Shown here piece by piece: positions 45,090 to 54,591 of a DNA stretch of 64,000 nucleotides. The notes beneath the pieces were generated by a model. The model was given only the letters and a program-made list of their open reading frames with translations. It was not told where the DNA came from and made no database searches. Position 1 is the first letter of the stretch. Every line of letters begins with the position of its first letter. A program made the position numbers and the translations under genes. The stretch comes from Mycetocola manganoxydans. Lineage in GTDB: Bacteria; Actinomycetota; Actinomycetes; Actinomycetales; Microbacteriaceae. Location of the stretch: contig NZ_RCUV01000001.1 of assembly GCF_003667545.1 (NCBI RefSeq), forward strand, positions 186,001 through 250,000, given 5' to 3'.

Positions 45090-45536
45090 ATGTCGCAAAC
45101 CCTCGATGCTCCCCGCACCCCGGTCCGTCCCGCCCGCAAGAAGGGCGTGAACTGGGAGAAGTGGGGGTGGATCTACATGCGCGTCTCGGGCGTCGTGCTC
45201 GTCGTGCTGATCTTCGGCCACCTCTTCATGAACCTCATGGTCGGAGACGGCGTCAGCGCCATCGACTTCGCTTTCGTCGGCGGCAAGTGGGCGTCTCCGT
45301 TCTGGCAGTGGTGGGACGTGGCCATGCTGTGGCTCGCGCTCATTCACGGCGGCAACGGCATGCGCACCCTCGTGAACGACTACGCCCGCGGCCCGAAGCT
45401 GCGCGCAGCGTTCAAGGTCGCCATCCTCGCGTCCGTCGCGATCCTGATCCTCCTCGGCACGCTCGTCGTCTTCACCTTCGACCCCTGCCCTGTCGGACAG
45501 CCGGCCGACCTCCTCCCTTCGTTCTGCGCTGCGTAA
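45090..45536 (+). CDS. sdhD: Succinate dehydrogenase hydrophobic membrane anchor
   Basis: 148 residues from ATG 45090 with AGGAAGGGG upstream, 15 bp after sdhC. Three membrane segments follow a basic N-terminus; FGHLFMNLMVGDG and ALIHGGNGMRTLVNDYAR are the conserved segments, the latter near the haem/quinone site. It forms the membrane domain with SdhC and passes electrons to menaquinone. Confidence 0.93.
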   Translation: MSQTLDAPRTPVRPARKKGVNWEKWGWIYMRVSGVVLVVLIFGHLFMNLMVGDGVSAIDFAFVGGKWASPFWQWWDVAMLWLALIHGGNGMRTLVNDYARGPKLRAAFKVAILASVAILILLGTLVVFTFDPCPVGQPADLLPSFCAA

Positions 45537-45564
45537 CGACTAACTGAACATTTTGGATGCATCT

Positions 45565-47367
45565 GTGACTCAGGACCCAAGCGACTCCACCATCATCGAT
45601 GGAGTGCACTACCACCAGTTCGACATCGTGATCGTGGGAGCCGGTGGAGCCGGCATGCGCGCGGCCATCGAGGCAGGGCCGGGTGCGCGGACCGCGGTGA
45701 TCTCGAAGCTCTACCCGACGCGGTCCCACACGGGAGCCGCGCAGGGCGGCATGGCTGCCGCTCTCGCGAACGTCGAGGAAGACAGCTGGGAATGGCACAC
45801 GTTCGACACGGTCAAGGGCGGCGACTACCTCGTCGACCAGGACGCCGCTGAAATCCTCGCGAAGGAAGCCATCGACGCGGTCATCGACCTCGAGAACATG
45901 GGTCTGCCGTTCAACCGCACCCCCGAGGGCAAGATCGACCAGCGTCGTTTCGGCGGGCACACCTCCGACCACGGTAAGGCGCCCGTTCGTCGTGCCTGCT
46001 ACGCGGCGGACCGCACGGGCCACATGATCCTGCAGACGCTGTTCCAGAACTGCGTCCGTCTCGGCATCAACTTCTTCAACGAGTTCTACGTGCTCGACGT
46101 CATCATGAGCGACGTCGACGGTGTCGAGCAGCCCGCCGGCGTCGTCGCCTATGAGCTCTCCACCGGTGAGCTCCACGTCTTCCACTCCAAGGCGATCATT
46201 TTCGCCACAGGCGGCTTCGGCAAGATCTTCAAGACGACGTCCAACGCGCACACCCTCACCGGTGACGGCGTCGGCATCATCTGGCGCAAGAAGCTTCCGC
46301 TCGAGGACATGGAGTTCTTCCAGTTCCACCCGACCGGTCTCGCCGGTCTCGGCATCCTTCTCACCGAGGGAGCGCGCGGCGAAGGCGCGATCCTCCGCAA
46401 CGCGAGCGGCGAGCGGTTCATGGAGCGCTACGCCCCGACGATCAAGGACCTCGCACCGCGTGACATCGTCGCCCGCTGCATGGTCAAGGAAGTCGCCGAA
46501 GGCCGCGGCGCCGGGCCGAACAAGGATTACGTCTACCTCGACTGCACGCACCTCGGCGCTGAAGTCCTCGAGACGAAACTGCCGGACATCACCGAGTTCG
46601 CACGCACCTACCTCGGTGTCGACCCGGTGACCGAGCCCGTTCCGGTCATGCCGACGGCGCACTACGCGATGGGCGGCATCCCGACCAACGTGAAGGCAGA
46701 AGTCCTGCGCGACAACACCACCGTTGTGCCCGGGCTCTACGCCGCCGGTGAGTGCGCGTGCGTCTCCGTCCACGGCTCCAACCGCCTCGGCACCAACTCG
46801 CTGCTCGACATCAACGTCTTCGGCAAGCGCGCGGGCAACAACGCCGTCGAATACGTTCAGACGGCGGAGTTCCTCCCGCTTCCTGAAGACCCGGCGAAAG
46901 AAGTACGAGAGACCATCGAAGGCATCCGTGCCAACGCCGGAGGAGAGCGCATCGCCGTTCTGCGCCGCGAGCTCCAGGAACAGATGGACATGAAGGCGCA
47001 GGTGTTCCGCACCGACGAGTCTCTCGCCGAGGTCACCGAAACAATCCACCAGCTGCGCGACCGGTACCGCAACATCTCCGTGCAGGACAAGGGCCGCCGG
47101 TACAACACCGACCTGCTCGAGGCCGTCGAACTCGGCTTCCTGCTCGATCTGGCCGAGGTCGTCGTCTTCTCCGCACGCAACCGCAAGGAAAGCCGTGGCG
47201 GACACATGCGCGACGACTACCCGGATCGCGATGACGAGAACTACATGAAGCACACAATGGCGTACCTGACCGGCGACCCGCTCTCATCGGATGCCGCCGA
47301 TCACATCCGCCTGGACTGGAAGCCCGTCGTCATGACGCGTTACCAGCCGATGGAGAGGAAGTACTGA
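45565..47367 (+). CDS. sdhA: Succinate dehydrogenase flavoprotein subunit
   Basis: 600 residues from GTG 45565, with a TGGAT 8-12 nt upstream; TTG 45553 is an in-frame alternative that adds four residues but has no ribosome site. The FAD-binding [17 protein letters not shown], the flavin-linked H55 in [13 protein letters not shown], the succinate-site [20 protein letters not shown] and HPTGLAG and the closing [15 protein letters not shown] are all present. It oxidises succinate to fumarate in the TCA cycle and hands electrons to SdhB. Third gene of sdhCDAB. Confidence 0.95.
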   Translation: MTQDPSDSTIIDGVHYHQFDIVIVGAGGAGMRAAIEAGPGARTAVISKLYPTRSHTGAAQGGMAAALANVEEDSWEWHTFDTVKGGDYLVDQDAAEILAKEAIDAVIDLENMGLPFNRTPEGKIDQRRFGGHTSDHGKAPVRRACYAADRTGHMILQTLFQNCVRLGINFFNEFYVLDVIMSDVDGVEQPAGVVAYELSTGELHVFHSKAIIFATGGFGKIFKTTSNAHTLTGDGVGIIWRKKLPLEDMEFFQFHPTGLAGLGILLTEGARGEGAILRNASGERFMERYAPTIKDLAPRDIVARCMVKEVAEGRGAGPNKDYVYLDCTHLGAEVLETKLPDITEFARTYLGVDPVTEPVPVMPTAHYAMGGIPTNVKAEVLRDNTTVVPGLYAAGECACVSVHGSNRLGTNSLLDINVFGKRAGNNAVEYVQTAEFLPLPEDPAKEVRETIEGIRANAGGERIAVLRRELQEQMDMKAQVFRTDESLAEVTETIHQLRDRYRNISVQDKGRRYNTDLLEAVELGFLLDLAEVVVFSARNRKESRGGHMRDDYPDRDDENYMKHTMAYLTGDPLSSDAADHIRLDWKPVVMTRYQPMERKY

Positions 47368-47368
47368 C

Positions 47369-48136
47369 ATGTCGACAGCCGTTATTGACGAAGCTGCTCC
47401 GGCTCCGACGCCCGAGGTCATCGAGTCGTTCACCGTCACCGTGATCATCCGTCGCTTCGACCCCGAGGTGGACGAACAGCCCAAGTGGGTCGACTATGAC
47501 GTCGAGATGTTCGCCACCGACCGCATCCTCGACGCGCTGCACAAGATCAAGTGGGAGCAGGACGGGTCGCTGACGTTCCGCCGCTCGTGCGCCCACGGCA
47601 TCTGCGGCTCGGACGCGATGCGCATCAACGGCCGTAACCGCCTCGCTTGCAAGACGCTGATCAAGGACCTCGACATCTCGAAGCCGATCTACGTCGAGGC
47701 CATCAAGGGTCTCCCCCTCGAGAAGGACCTGATCGTCGACATGGACCCGTTCTTCGAGTCCTTCCGCGAGGTTCAGCCGTTCCTCATCCCGTCGTCGAAG
47801 CCCGGCGCAGGCAAGGAGCGGATCCAGTCCGTCGCCGACCGCGCGCGGTTCGACGACACCACCAAGTGCATTCTCTGCGCAGCATGCACCTCGTCCTGCC
47901 CGATCTTCTGGACCGACGGCCAGTACTTCGGGCCGGCGGCAATCGTCAACGCCCACCGCTTCATCTTCGACTCGCGCGACGATGCGGCCAAGGTACGTCT
48001 CGACATCCTCAACGACCAGGAGGGTGTCTGGCGTTGCCGCACCACCTTCAACTGCACGGATGCCTGCCCACGCGGCATCCAGGTCACCCAGGCGATCGCA
48101 GAGGTCAAGCAGGCCATCATGCGCGGCAAGCCATAA
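47369..48136 (+). CDS. sdhB: Succinate dehydrogenase iron-sulfur subunit
   Basis: 255 residues, starting 2 bp after the sdhA stop. The 2Fe-2S cluster is held by CAHGICGSDAMRINGRNRLAC, the 4Fe-4S cluster by CILCAACTSSCP and the 3Fe-4S cluster by the later Cys residues ending in CTDACPRGIQV. It carries electrons from the flavin of SdhA to the quinone site in SdhC/SdhD. It is the last gene of sdhCDAB; a strong terminator begins 16 bp after its stop. Confidence 0.95.
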   Translation: MSTAVIDEAAPAPTPEVIESFTVTVIIRRFDPEVDEQPKWVDYDVEMFATDRILDALHKIKWEQDGSLTFRRSCAHGICGSDAMRINGRNRLACKTLIKDLDISKPIYVEAIKGLPLEKDLIVDMDPFFESFREVQPFLIPSSKPGAGKERIQSVADRARFDDTTKCILCAACTSSCPIFWTDGQYFGPAAIVNAHRFIFDSRDDAAKVRLDILNDQEGVWRCRTTFNCTDACPRGIQVTQAIAEVKQAIMRGKP

Positions 48137-48151
48137 CGTATCGCTTCACTG

Positions 48152-48181
48152 AGCCCTCGCCCTTTCCGGGCGGGGGCTTTG
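48152..48181 (+). terminator. Rho-independent terminator of sdhCDAB
   Basis: AGCCCTCGCCC (48152-48162) pairs with GGGCGGGGGCT (48168-48178), with one G-U pair, around a TTTCC loop, followed by TTTG. It is an 11-bp stem in the correct position after sdhB. On the minus strand there is no T run, so it does not serve the convergent ptsI gene. Confidence 0.85.
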
Positions 48182-48198
48182 TGCTGTGCCCCGCGGTG

Positions 48199-49833
48199 TC
48201 AGCCGCGCGCCGCTGCGCGCGCCTCGGCCGGAGTCGAGGCGTCGAGGACCCTCACCGCGAGCGCTTTCGCGTGCTCGAGAGTGTGCTGGCGCAGTTCGGT
48301 GCGCACATCCGCGAGCGCTGACGGCGCCATAGACAGACTCGTTGCCCCGAGTCCGACGAGCACAACAGCGAGGAGTGGATCCGCTGCCGCTTCGCCGCAC
48401 ACGCCGACAGCTCGCCCGGACTGGGTTCCCGCTTTGCCGATGAGCTGGATGAGTCGCAAAACGGCAGGGTGCCAGGGATCCTGATAGGAGGCGACGGTCC
48501 CGAGCTGGCGGTCGGCCGCGAGTGCGTACTGGGTGAGATCGTTGGTGCCGATCGAGACGAAGTCCGCGATTCCGAGGACCTGCCCTGCCATCAACGCGCA
48601 GGAGGGGACCTCCGCCATGACTCCGGCGACCGGGATGCCGTGCGAGCGGGCGAGAGTGACGAAGTATTCCGTTTCGGCCGCGTCTGCGACCATCGGCGCC
48701 ATCACCCCGACCTCGGCGTCGGTCTCGGCGGCCGCCGCGGCGATCGCCGTCAGTTGGTCCCGAAGGATGTGTTCGTGCGCACGGGTCGCCCTGAGTCCGC
48801 GCATCCCGAGGGCCGGGTTGTCCTCGTGTCCGGTGGTAAGGAAGGCGAGCGGCTTGTCAGAACCGGCATCGAGTGTGCGCACGAGGACCCTCTTGCCGCC
48901 GAACGCCGCGAAGACCGTACGGTAGTGCTCCTGTTGTTCGGCGACGGTCGGTGCTGATTCCGCGCCGAGGAAGAGGAACTCGGTGCGGAACAACCCGACC
49001 CCTTCGGCTCCGCACAGCAGCGCATCTGCGATGTCCGAAGGACGGCCGATGTTGGCGAGGAGTGGGATGGCTGTGCCGTCCGCGAGTTTTCCTGGACCGG
49101 TCGGAGCCGCAACCCGGCGCGCGGCGAGCCGGCGCTCAGCGGCGGCGATGTCGTCAGGCGACGGGTCGACGGTCACCGTTCCGTCCGATGCGTCGAGAAG
49201 TACCGACGTCTCGTCTGCGAGCGTCGCGGCATCCGTCACCCCGACGACGGCGACGATGGCCTTTGAGCGGGCGAGGATCGCGGTGTGCGACGTCGGCCCT
49301 CCCCCGATGGTGATGAGCCCGAGTACTTTCGTGATGTCGAGCGACGCTGTGTCTGCGGGCGCGAGGTCGTGGGCGATGAGGACGAACGGATGGTCCACCT
49401 CTGGCACTCCCGGGGCAGCAACGCCGCGCAGCCGGGCGATCGCGCGCTGGGCGACGTCGCCGAGGTCGGCCGCGCGTTCCGCCATGTACCCGCCCATCGA
49501 GATGAGCATCTGCTGGAAACCGTGAAAGGCTTCGAAGACGGCACGTTCCGCCGTGCGGCCCGTCGAGATCCGCGATCGGATGTCGTCGAGTAACGCCGGG
49601 TCCTGGGCCATCATCGACTGGGCGTCGAGAACGCCCTTCGCCTCGCCCCCGGCGCGGTCTGCCCGCTCCGAAAGATCGACCGCCACGGCCTGCAGCGCAG
49701 AGACCGCGCGGGAGAACTCCGTCTCGGCGTCGGCGTCGCGATGTTCGGTCCCCGGCTCAGGGATGGGGTCCGGCATGCGGACCACCGGGCCGTGCGCGAT
49801 GCCACGCCCAACTCCGACTCCCTGTAACCGCAT
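48199..49833 (-). CDS. ptsI: PTS enzyme I (phosphoenolpyruvate-protein phosphotransferase)
   Basis: 544 residues from ATG 49833 with AAGGAG upstream; a longer in-frame reading to 50172 overlaps the transglutaminase-like gene and is rejected. The phospho-accepting H183 lies in GGGPTSHTAILARS, and the PEP-binding domain shows GLFRTEFLFLG, SDKPLAFL, FVSIGTNDLTQYALAADR and the catalytic Cys in VGVCGEAAADP. It starts the PTS by moving phosphate from PEP to HPr. HPr is not encoded nearby; the only other PTS genes in the window are the IIA/IIB pair at 31 kb. Confidence 0.95.
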   Translation of the reverse strand: MRLQGVGVGRGIAHGPVVRMPDPIPEPGTEHRDADAETEFSRAVSALQAVAVDLSERADRAGGEAKGVLDAQSMMAQDPALLDDIRSRISTGRTAERAVFEAFHGFQQMLISMGGYMAERAADLGDVAQRAIARLRGVAAPGVPEVDHPFVLIAHDLAPADTASLDITKVLGLITIGGGPTSHTAILARSKAIVAVVGVTDAATLADETSVLLDASDGTVTVDPSPDDIAAAERRLAARRVAAPTGPGKLADGTAIPLLANIGRPSDIADALLCGAEGVGLFRTEFLFLGAESAPTVAEQQEHYRTVFAAFGGKRVLVRTLDAGSDKPLAFLTTGHEDNPALGMRGLRATRAHEHILRDQLTAIAAAAAETDAEVGVMAPMVADAAETEYFVTLARSHGIPVAGVMAEVPSCALMAGQVLGIADFVSIGTNDLTQYALAADRQLGTVASYQDPWHPAVLRLIQLIGKAGTQSGRAVGVCGEAAADPLLAVVLVGLGATSLSMAPSALADVRTELRQHTLEHAKALAVRVLDASTPAEARAAARG

Positions 49834-49885
49834 GGGACTCCTTCCGGATCTCCTCGACCTTATCGCGGGCGCCCGCTTCCGGAGG

Positions 49886-52165
49886 TCAGCGCCGCCGCGT
49901 CCGCAGGGATCGCAGCGAACTGGCGGCACGGAACCGTTCTCGTCTCGTACGGCCCGTTCCGAGCGACCTTCTGAGATCCTCGACAGCAGCCCAGACCCGG
50001 TCGGCATCCTCGTGGCTGGGGCGCTCGGTCGAGAAGGTGGCACGGTCGGCAACGGATGCCAGAGCAATGGCCCGCTTACCGCCCACGGCAGCGGCGACCT
50101 CCCGACGCGTGGACGACGGCGGCGCTTCCAGCCCGTAGTCGAGCGCGGTGTCCTCGAACTCCTGCCAGCCACCCCGGATCCGGTCGGCGGGGTGCACCCG
50201 CTTGCGCCGCAGCGCCCTGCGCCGAAGCTTGGCGGCGATCACGGCGAGGAACGGCCCAGCGATGACGGCGACCAGCAGCAGGATCCCGCCCGCGACCTGG
50301 GCAATCCGGAGGAGCGTCGCCAGGAACGGATTCAGCGACTCCTCCTCGGTCTGTTCGCTCTCGGTCGGCGGAGACTGCTCGATCTCTTCATCCTCGTCCT
50401 CGACGGGCGGTTGGACGATCGCGGGTGGACGCGCGACGAGCTGCGGCTCTTCCGGTTCTTCCTCGGGGATGTCCCGGACGGCAGGCACGGGGTCGGCTGT
50501 CCACCAGCGACCCGATGAATCCTGTACTTCGATCCATGCGCTGATGTCCTCTCCCGTGAGCGTGACGGAGCTCGCCGGCCCCTGGTCCGTAGCGAGGAAA
50601 CCGACGACGACACGGGCGGGGAATCCGAGCTCGCGCGCCATCAGTGCGGCGGCGACAGCGTACTGCTCCGCATCTCCGACCATCGGTTTCGCGGTGAGCA
50701 GCTCGTCGATCCGGTCGATTCCATGGCCTGATCTGCTGGCGGGTTCGTCCTCTTCGAGCCCGTGACTGATGTATCCCTCGGTTTTCAACCCGTCGAGCAT
50801 GGCGACGAGCCGGGCGCCGTCACCCGAAACCCCTTCGGTCCACGTCTCCAGACGGTCGGTGAGGGATTGAGGGACGTCGTCGAACCGCGGCAACTCGGCG
50901 GTCCCTGGCCGGAGCTCCCTGAGGGCCGCATCCGACGGAGTGGGGGTGTCGACCGAATCGAGCCGATAGCCGTCTCCCGCGGCCAGCCCGCCGACGACCG
51001 CGCCCGTCCCCGTCACGTCGTTGTAGAAGAACGATGCTGTGAGCGCGTCGCTGTTCGCGCCGCTGAACCGGATCTCCGCAAGCTGGCCCGCTCCCGGCAA
51101 CCAGATCCCCGAGTAACCCGAGATCGAGACGGTCATCGACACACGTTCTCCGAGGGCCGCCTGCTCCAGCCGGTACGGGACGCGCACGAAGGTGCCTGAC
51201 GCGCTTGAGGCATCCGGCGTTCCCACGCTGTAGACGACTCCGTCATAGCTGTCGAGGGTCGCCAGCCGCACTCTCCTGTCCTGGGGCAGACCGGTGACGG
51301 TCAGGAGCGGCTCGTTGACAAGATCCGATCGCAGGAAACGCCGGAACGCCGACAGTGGGCTGGGGTAGTCCCTCGGATTGAAGGCCTGCTCGATTCGAGT
51401 CCGGAGTACGTCCCTGTCCGACGAAGGGGGAAGAGCGGATGCCAGTACGGCGCCGCCGCTCACGGCGATGGCCAGAATGATGACCGAACTCACCGTGCCG
51501 ACGACGGCGGCCCGGCGGCGTTCCCGCCGTGACGGGCTGACGCTGGCGACAGCCACGGCGTGTTGGCGGAGGAGCGCCCGGTGCCGAAAGCCCCGCAGCC
51601 AGATCAGCCAGCCAAGCAGCAGAACGAGAAGACTCAGCCCGATCGCGAGCGGGAACCAGGATTCCTCGCGGCCGAAGGCAATGCCGATCACGAGCAGCAG
51701 GATCGGGGCGAGAACGGCGACTTCCCCCCGGCTCACCCGCAGGGCGAGTGAAATCGTCAGCGTCGTGGTGCCGAGAATCGCGAGGAACGCCGGGATCAGG
51801 AGACCCTGGTAGGTGCCCACCGGAGCGAGGATGGTCACCAGCTCTTTCCAGTCTTCCGCCGTGCCCCTGACGAGGTCGAGGAACGCCTGCGGCTGCGGAA
51901 GGATACCGGGGCCCATCCGCTCCGGCATGGTCAGCGGGACACCGGCGGCGAGATACACGATGATCGCGAGGAAGATGACCAGGACTCCGTGGAGCCGGAA
52001 CAGCCATCCGGTGAGCGCCACCAGGGTGCCGAGGACTATTCCGCCGATCAACACGAGCACGAATTGCGGCGTCTGGTACACCGGCCACCAGACGCTTGCA
52101 GCGACGGCGACCGATGCGACGGCGAAGAGCACCGACACGAGGACCGGAATGGGCCGCCGGGTCAC
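49886..52165 (-). CDS. Transglutaminase-fold membrane protein (TgpA-like) lacking catalytic Cys and His
   Basis: 759 residues from GTG 52165, overlapping the DUF58 gene by 4 bp. Six or seven membrane segments (residues 1-250) lead to an extracytoplasmic domain containing the transglutaminase-core fold (about 440-570), an acidic linker, a further membrane segment near 620-645 and a basic cytoplasmic tail. The core is recognisable (VGDAEQYAVAAALMARELGF, then PARVVVGFLA) but the catalytic Cys is A499 and the His is S542 in DISAWIEV; the Asp (D558) remains. It therefore looks like a non-catalytic member. It closes the MoxR-DUF58-transglutaminase module. Confidence 0.85.
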   Translation of the reverse strand: MTRRPIPVLVSVLFAVASVAVAASVWWPVYQTPQFVLVLIGGIVLGTLVALTGWLFRLHGVLVIFLAIIVYLAAGVPLTMPERMGPGILPQPQAFLDLVRGTAEDWKELVTILAPVGTYQGLLIPAFLAILGTTTLTISLALRVSRGEVAVLAPILLLVIGIAFGREESWFPLAIGLSLLVLLLGWLIWLRGFRHRALLRQHAVAVASVSPSRRERRRAAVVGTVSSVIILAIAVSGGAVLASALPPSSDRDVLRTRIEQAFNPRDYPSPLSAFRRFLRSDLVNEPLLTVTGLPQDRRVRLATLDSYDGVVYSVGTPDASSASGTFVRVPYRLEQAALGERVSMTVSISGYSGIWLPGAGQLAEIRFSGANSDALTASFFYNDVTGTGAVVGGLAAGDGYRLDSVDTPTPSDAALRELRPGTAELPRFDDVPQSLTDRLETWTEGVSGDGARLVAMLDGLKTEGYISHGLEEDEPASRSGHGIDRIDELLTAKPMVGDAEQYAVAAALMARELGFPARVVVGFLATDQGPASSVTLTGEDISAWIEVQDSSGRWWTADPVPAVRDIPEEEPEEPQLVARPPAIVQPPVEDEDEEIEQSPPTESEQTEEESLNPFLATLLRIAQVAGGILLLVAVIAGPFLAVIAAKLRRRALRRKRVHPADRIRGGWQEFEDTALDYGLEAPPSSTRREVAAAVGGKRAIALASVADRATFSTERPSHEDADRVWAAVEDLRRSLGTGRTRRERFRAASSLRSLRTRRR

Positions 52166-53562
52166 GCCGTCGCCCTCGCCATCGACTGCTGGAGGTCCTC
52201 GAGATATCCAATGGTGAGCACGGTCAGTTCCCCCGCGTGGCGAGTACGGGGTACGACGTCAGGGTCGCAGATGATCGCGATGACGTGAACCCCGACGGGA
52301 AAGTGCCTGGCCGCCTGACGCAGGGTGGAAATCGACACCGCAGCACCGCAGACGAGGAAGGCGAGGGAGACGCCGGAGATGGATGCCGACGCGACGCGCG
52401 CGAGGTCGGCGAGAGGGAGGGCGGTCTCGGACCGGTCGACGCCGCTGAGATCATCGAGAAGCCGGGACCCTGTCACCGCGGCGAACTTCTTCACGGCGAG
52501 AAGTCGTTTCTTCGCGAAGTCGGGGGTGGACTCGCTGGCGACAACGGAGATGGTCCGTCCGTCGCGGATGGCTCGGACGCCGAGGGAACCGACGACGCTG
52601 ACGGCCATCTCGAAGTCGTCATCGCCCGCATAGTCTTCCTCGGCGAGACTGAGCCCGATCATCAGGTGGCTTCGTCGAGTCTCCTCGAACTGCCGGACCA
52701 TGTACTGACCGGTCTTCGCGGTGCTCTTCCAGTGGATGCTGCGAAGCTCATCGCCGGGGCTGTACTCGCGCAGCGCGTGGAACGAAACGTCGCTCGACGT
52801 CAGGTCGCGGGTCGGTGTCCCCTCGAGGTCGCGGACGAACCCCATGCTGAGGCTCGGGACGGAGATGGTGCGAGGGTGAACGAACAGGTCGATCTGCTCC
52901 TCCCACTGCCGTTCTCGCCGAACGAGGCCGATCGGGTCGGCGCGTACAGCCCGGACGGGGCCGACGGGAATGACCCCGCGGTGCAGCGCGGGAACCGAGA
53001 ACAGGTCCTCGTACCGGCCTGACGGGGTAAGCACCGGGACCTGGAAATCGGCGAGCCCCTCCCCCACCGGCACTTCGATCCTGGTGCCGGCGAGGAGCCG
53101 CCTCGTCGGATTCGTCACGGTGAGTTGCCCCACCGCACTTTCTCCGGTGACCACGCGGTTCACGGGGACCGAGAGCGAGGCGTCATGCGAGGTGCGACCG
53201 ATGAGGAAGGCGGCGGCGGTGACGATCACGAGCAGCCCGGCCCAGCCGATGGCGACGAGTTCTTCCCACCCCAGTCCGTAGCCGAGCAGGAACGCGAAAG
53301 CGACGGCGCACCCGATCGCCCAGCCCAGCGGGGTGACGACAGCGGTTACCGCCGCCCACGCGCGACGCACAGTGCGTCGCATCCGTCGCCACGACCTCAC
53401 CAGGGCGACAACGACATCGGCAAGGACTCCCTCCCGTGAGCCGACCAGCCGGGTCCTCGCATTCACGATCTGGGTTTCGCCCAGAACGGTCGGAGCGTCA
53501 GCGCGGGAGAGGCGAGAACCGTTTCTCCGCGTGGCCGCTCCTCGGTCGCTCTTCTTGACCAT
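52162..53562 (-). CDS. DUF58 domain-containing protein
   Basis: 466 residues from ATG. A basic N-terminus is followed by two adjacent membrane segments (about 90-135) and a beta-rich region. Next come the DUF58 signature (FHALREYSPGDELRSIHWKS, residues about 275-294) and a von Willebrand A-like fold (HLMIGLSLAEEDYAGDDDFE). Proteins of this type always accompany MoxR ATPases and are thought to be their targets or adaptors in envelope assembly. MoxR starts 6 bp upstream in transcription order and the transglutaminase-like gene overlaps downstream. Confidence 0.88.
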   Translation of the reverse strand: MVKKSDRGAATRRNGSRLSRADAPTVLGETQIVNARTRLVGSREGVLADVVVALVRSWRRMRRTVRRAWAAVTAVVTPLGWAIGCAVAFAFLLGYGLGWEELVAIGWAGLLVIVTAAAFLIGRTSHDASLSVPVNRVVTGESAVGQLTVTNPTRRLLAGTRIEVPVGEGLADFQVPVLTPSGRYEDLFSVPALHRGVIPVGPVRAVRADPIGLVRRERQWEEQIDLFVHPRTISVPSLSMGFVRDLEGTPTRDLTSSDVSFHALREYSPGDELRSIHWKSTAKTGQYMVRQFEETRRSHLMIGLSLAEEDYAGDDDFEMAVSVVGSLGVRAIRDGRTISVVASESTPDFAKKRLLAVKKFAAVTGSRLLDDLSGVDRSETALPLADLARVASASISGVSLAFLVCGAAVSISTLRQAARHFPVGVHVIAIICDPDVVPRTRHAGELTVLTIGYLEDLQQSMARATA

Positions 53563-53568
53563 CGCGGC

Positions 53569-54591
53569 CTAGGCCACCTGGCTGTCGCTCGGCGGCGGGG
53601 TGTCGATGAGCACCTGAGCGATGACGTTCGACGGATTCACGCCGTCGAACTCTGCTTCGGGGTCGAGGATGAGGCGGTGGGAGAGCACGGTGTCTGCGAG
53701 CGCCTTCACGTCGTCGGGGATGACGAAGGAACGGCCCGAGACAGCGGCAAGCGTCTTGGCACTACGGATGAGAGCGAGGGCGCCGCGAACGCTGGCACCC
53801 AGACGGATCTCCGACGCCGTCCTGGTCCCCTCGATGATGCGGGCGACGTAATCGTTGATCGACGCGTCGACATGCACCGTCGTCGCCAGTCGGGTCATTT
53901 CGGTGATCGTCGCAGCGGATGCCACGGGGCTGAGCACTCCGTCACCGGCGGCATCCGACCCCTCGAGGATCCGGATCGTCGACTGGTGATCCGGATACCC
54001 GATCGACGTTTTCATGAGGAAGCGGTCGAGCTGAGCCTCCGGGAGCCGGTACGTACCGGCCTGCTCGATCGGGTTCTGCGTTGCGATCACCATGAACGGG
54101 GAGCTCACCGGGTGGGTCACACCGTCGACGGTGACGTGCTGCTCTTCCATGACCTCGAGAAGCGCGGACTGGGTCTTCGGACTGGCGCGGTTGATCTCGT
54201 CGGCGAGGACGATGTTGGAGAAGATCGGGCCGCGGTGGAACGCGAATTCGCCACTGCGCTGGTCATAGATGCTCACGCCGGTGATGTCGCCTGGCAGGAG
54301 ATCGGGGGTGAACTGCACCCGGTTCGAGGTTCCGGCGATGCTCTCCGCCATCGCGCGAGCCAGGGACGTCTTGCCTGTCCCAGGAACGTCTTCGAGGAGC
54401 AGATGCCCGCGGCTGAGCAGGGCGGTGAACGACAGCCGGATGACATGGCTCTTGCCGAGGAGGACCTGCTCGACGTTCTCGACGAGCTGGTCGCAGACCC
54501 CGGCGAACCAGGTCGCCTGTTCGGGCGTCATCGTCATCTGGCGGGCCTCTCCCGGTTCGGTTCGTTGGGTTGCGGGTGCAAAGACCATCAT
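53569..54591 (-). CDS. MoxR-family AAA ATPase
   Basis: 340 residues from ATG 54591, which overlaps the stop of the giant Ig/Fn3 gene (ATGA); a reading frame to 54987 is an extension into that gene. AAA features are Walker A EDVPGTGKTSLARA, Walker B IVLADEINRASPKTQSALLE, sensor 1 VIATQNPIEQAGTYRLPEAQ and the arginine region LDRFLMK. MoxR proteins act as chaperone-like ATPases with DUF58 (vWA) partners; here the partner follows 6 bp downstream. Role in this operon is inferred as assembly or gating of the surface system. Confidence 0.92.
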   Translation of the reverse strand: MMVFAPATQRTEPGEARQMTMTPEQATWFAGVCDQLVENVEQVLLGKSHVIRLSFTALLSRGHLLLEDVPGTGKTSLARAMAESIAGTSNRVQFTPDLLPGDITGVSIYDQRSGEFAFHRGPIFSNIVLADEINRASPKTQSALLEVMEEQHVTVDGVTHPVSSPFMVIATQNPIEQAGTYRLPEAQLDRFLMKTSIGYPDHQSTIRILEGSDAAGDGVLSPVASAATITEMTRLATTVHVDASINDYVARIIEGTRTASEIRLGASVRGALALIRSAKTLAAVSGRSFVIPDDVKALADTVLSHRLILDPEAEFDGVNPSNVIAQVLIDTPPPSDSQVA

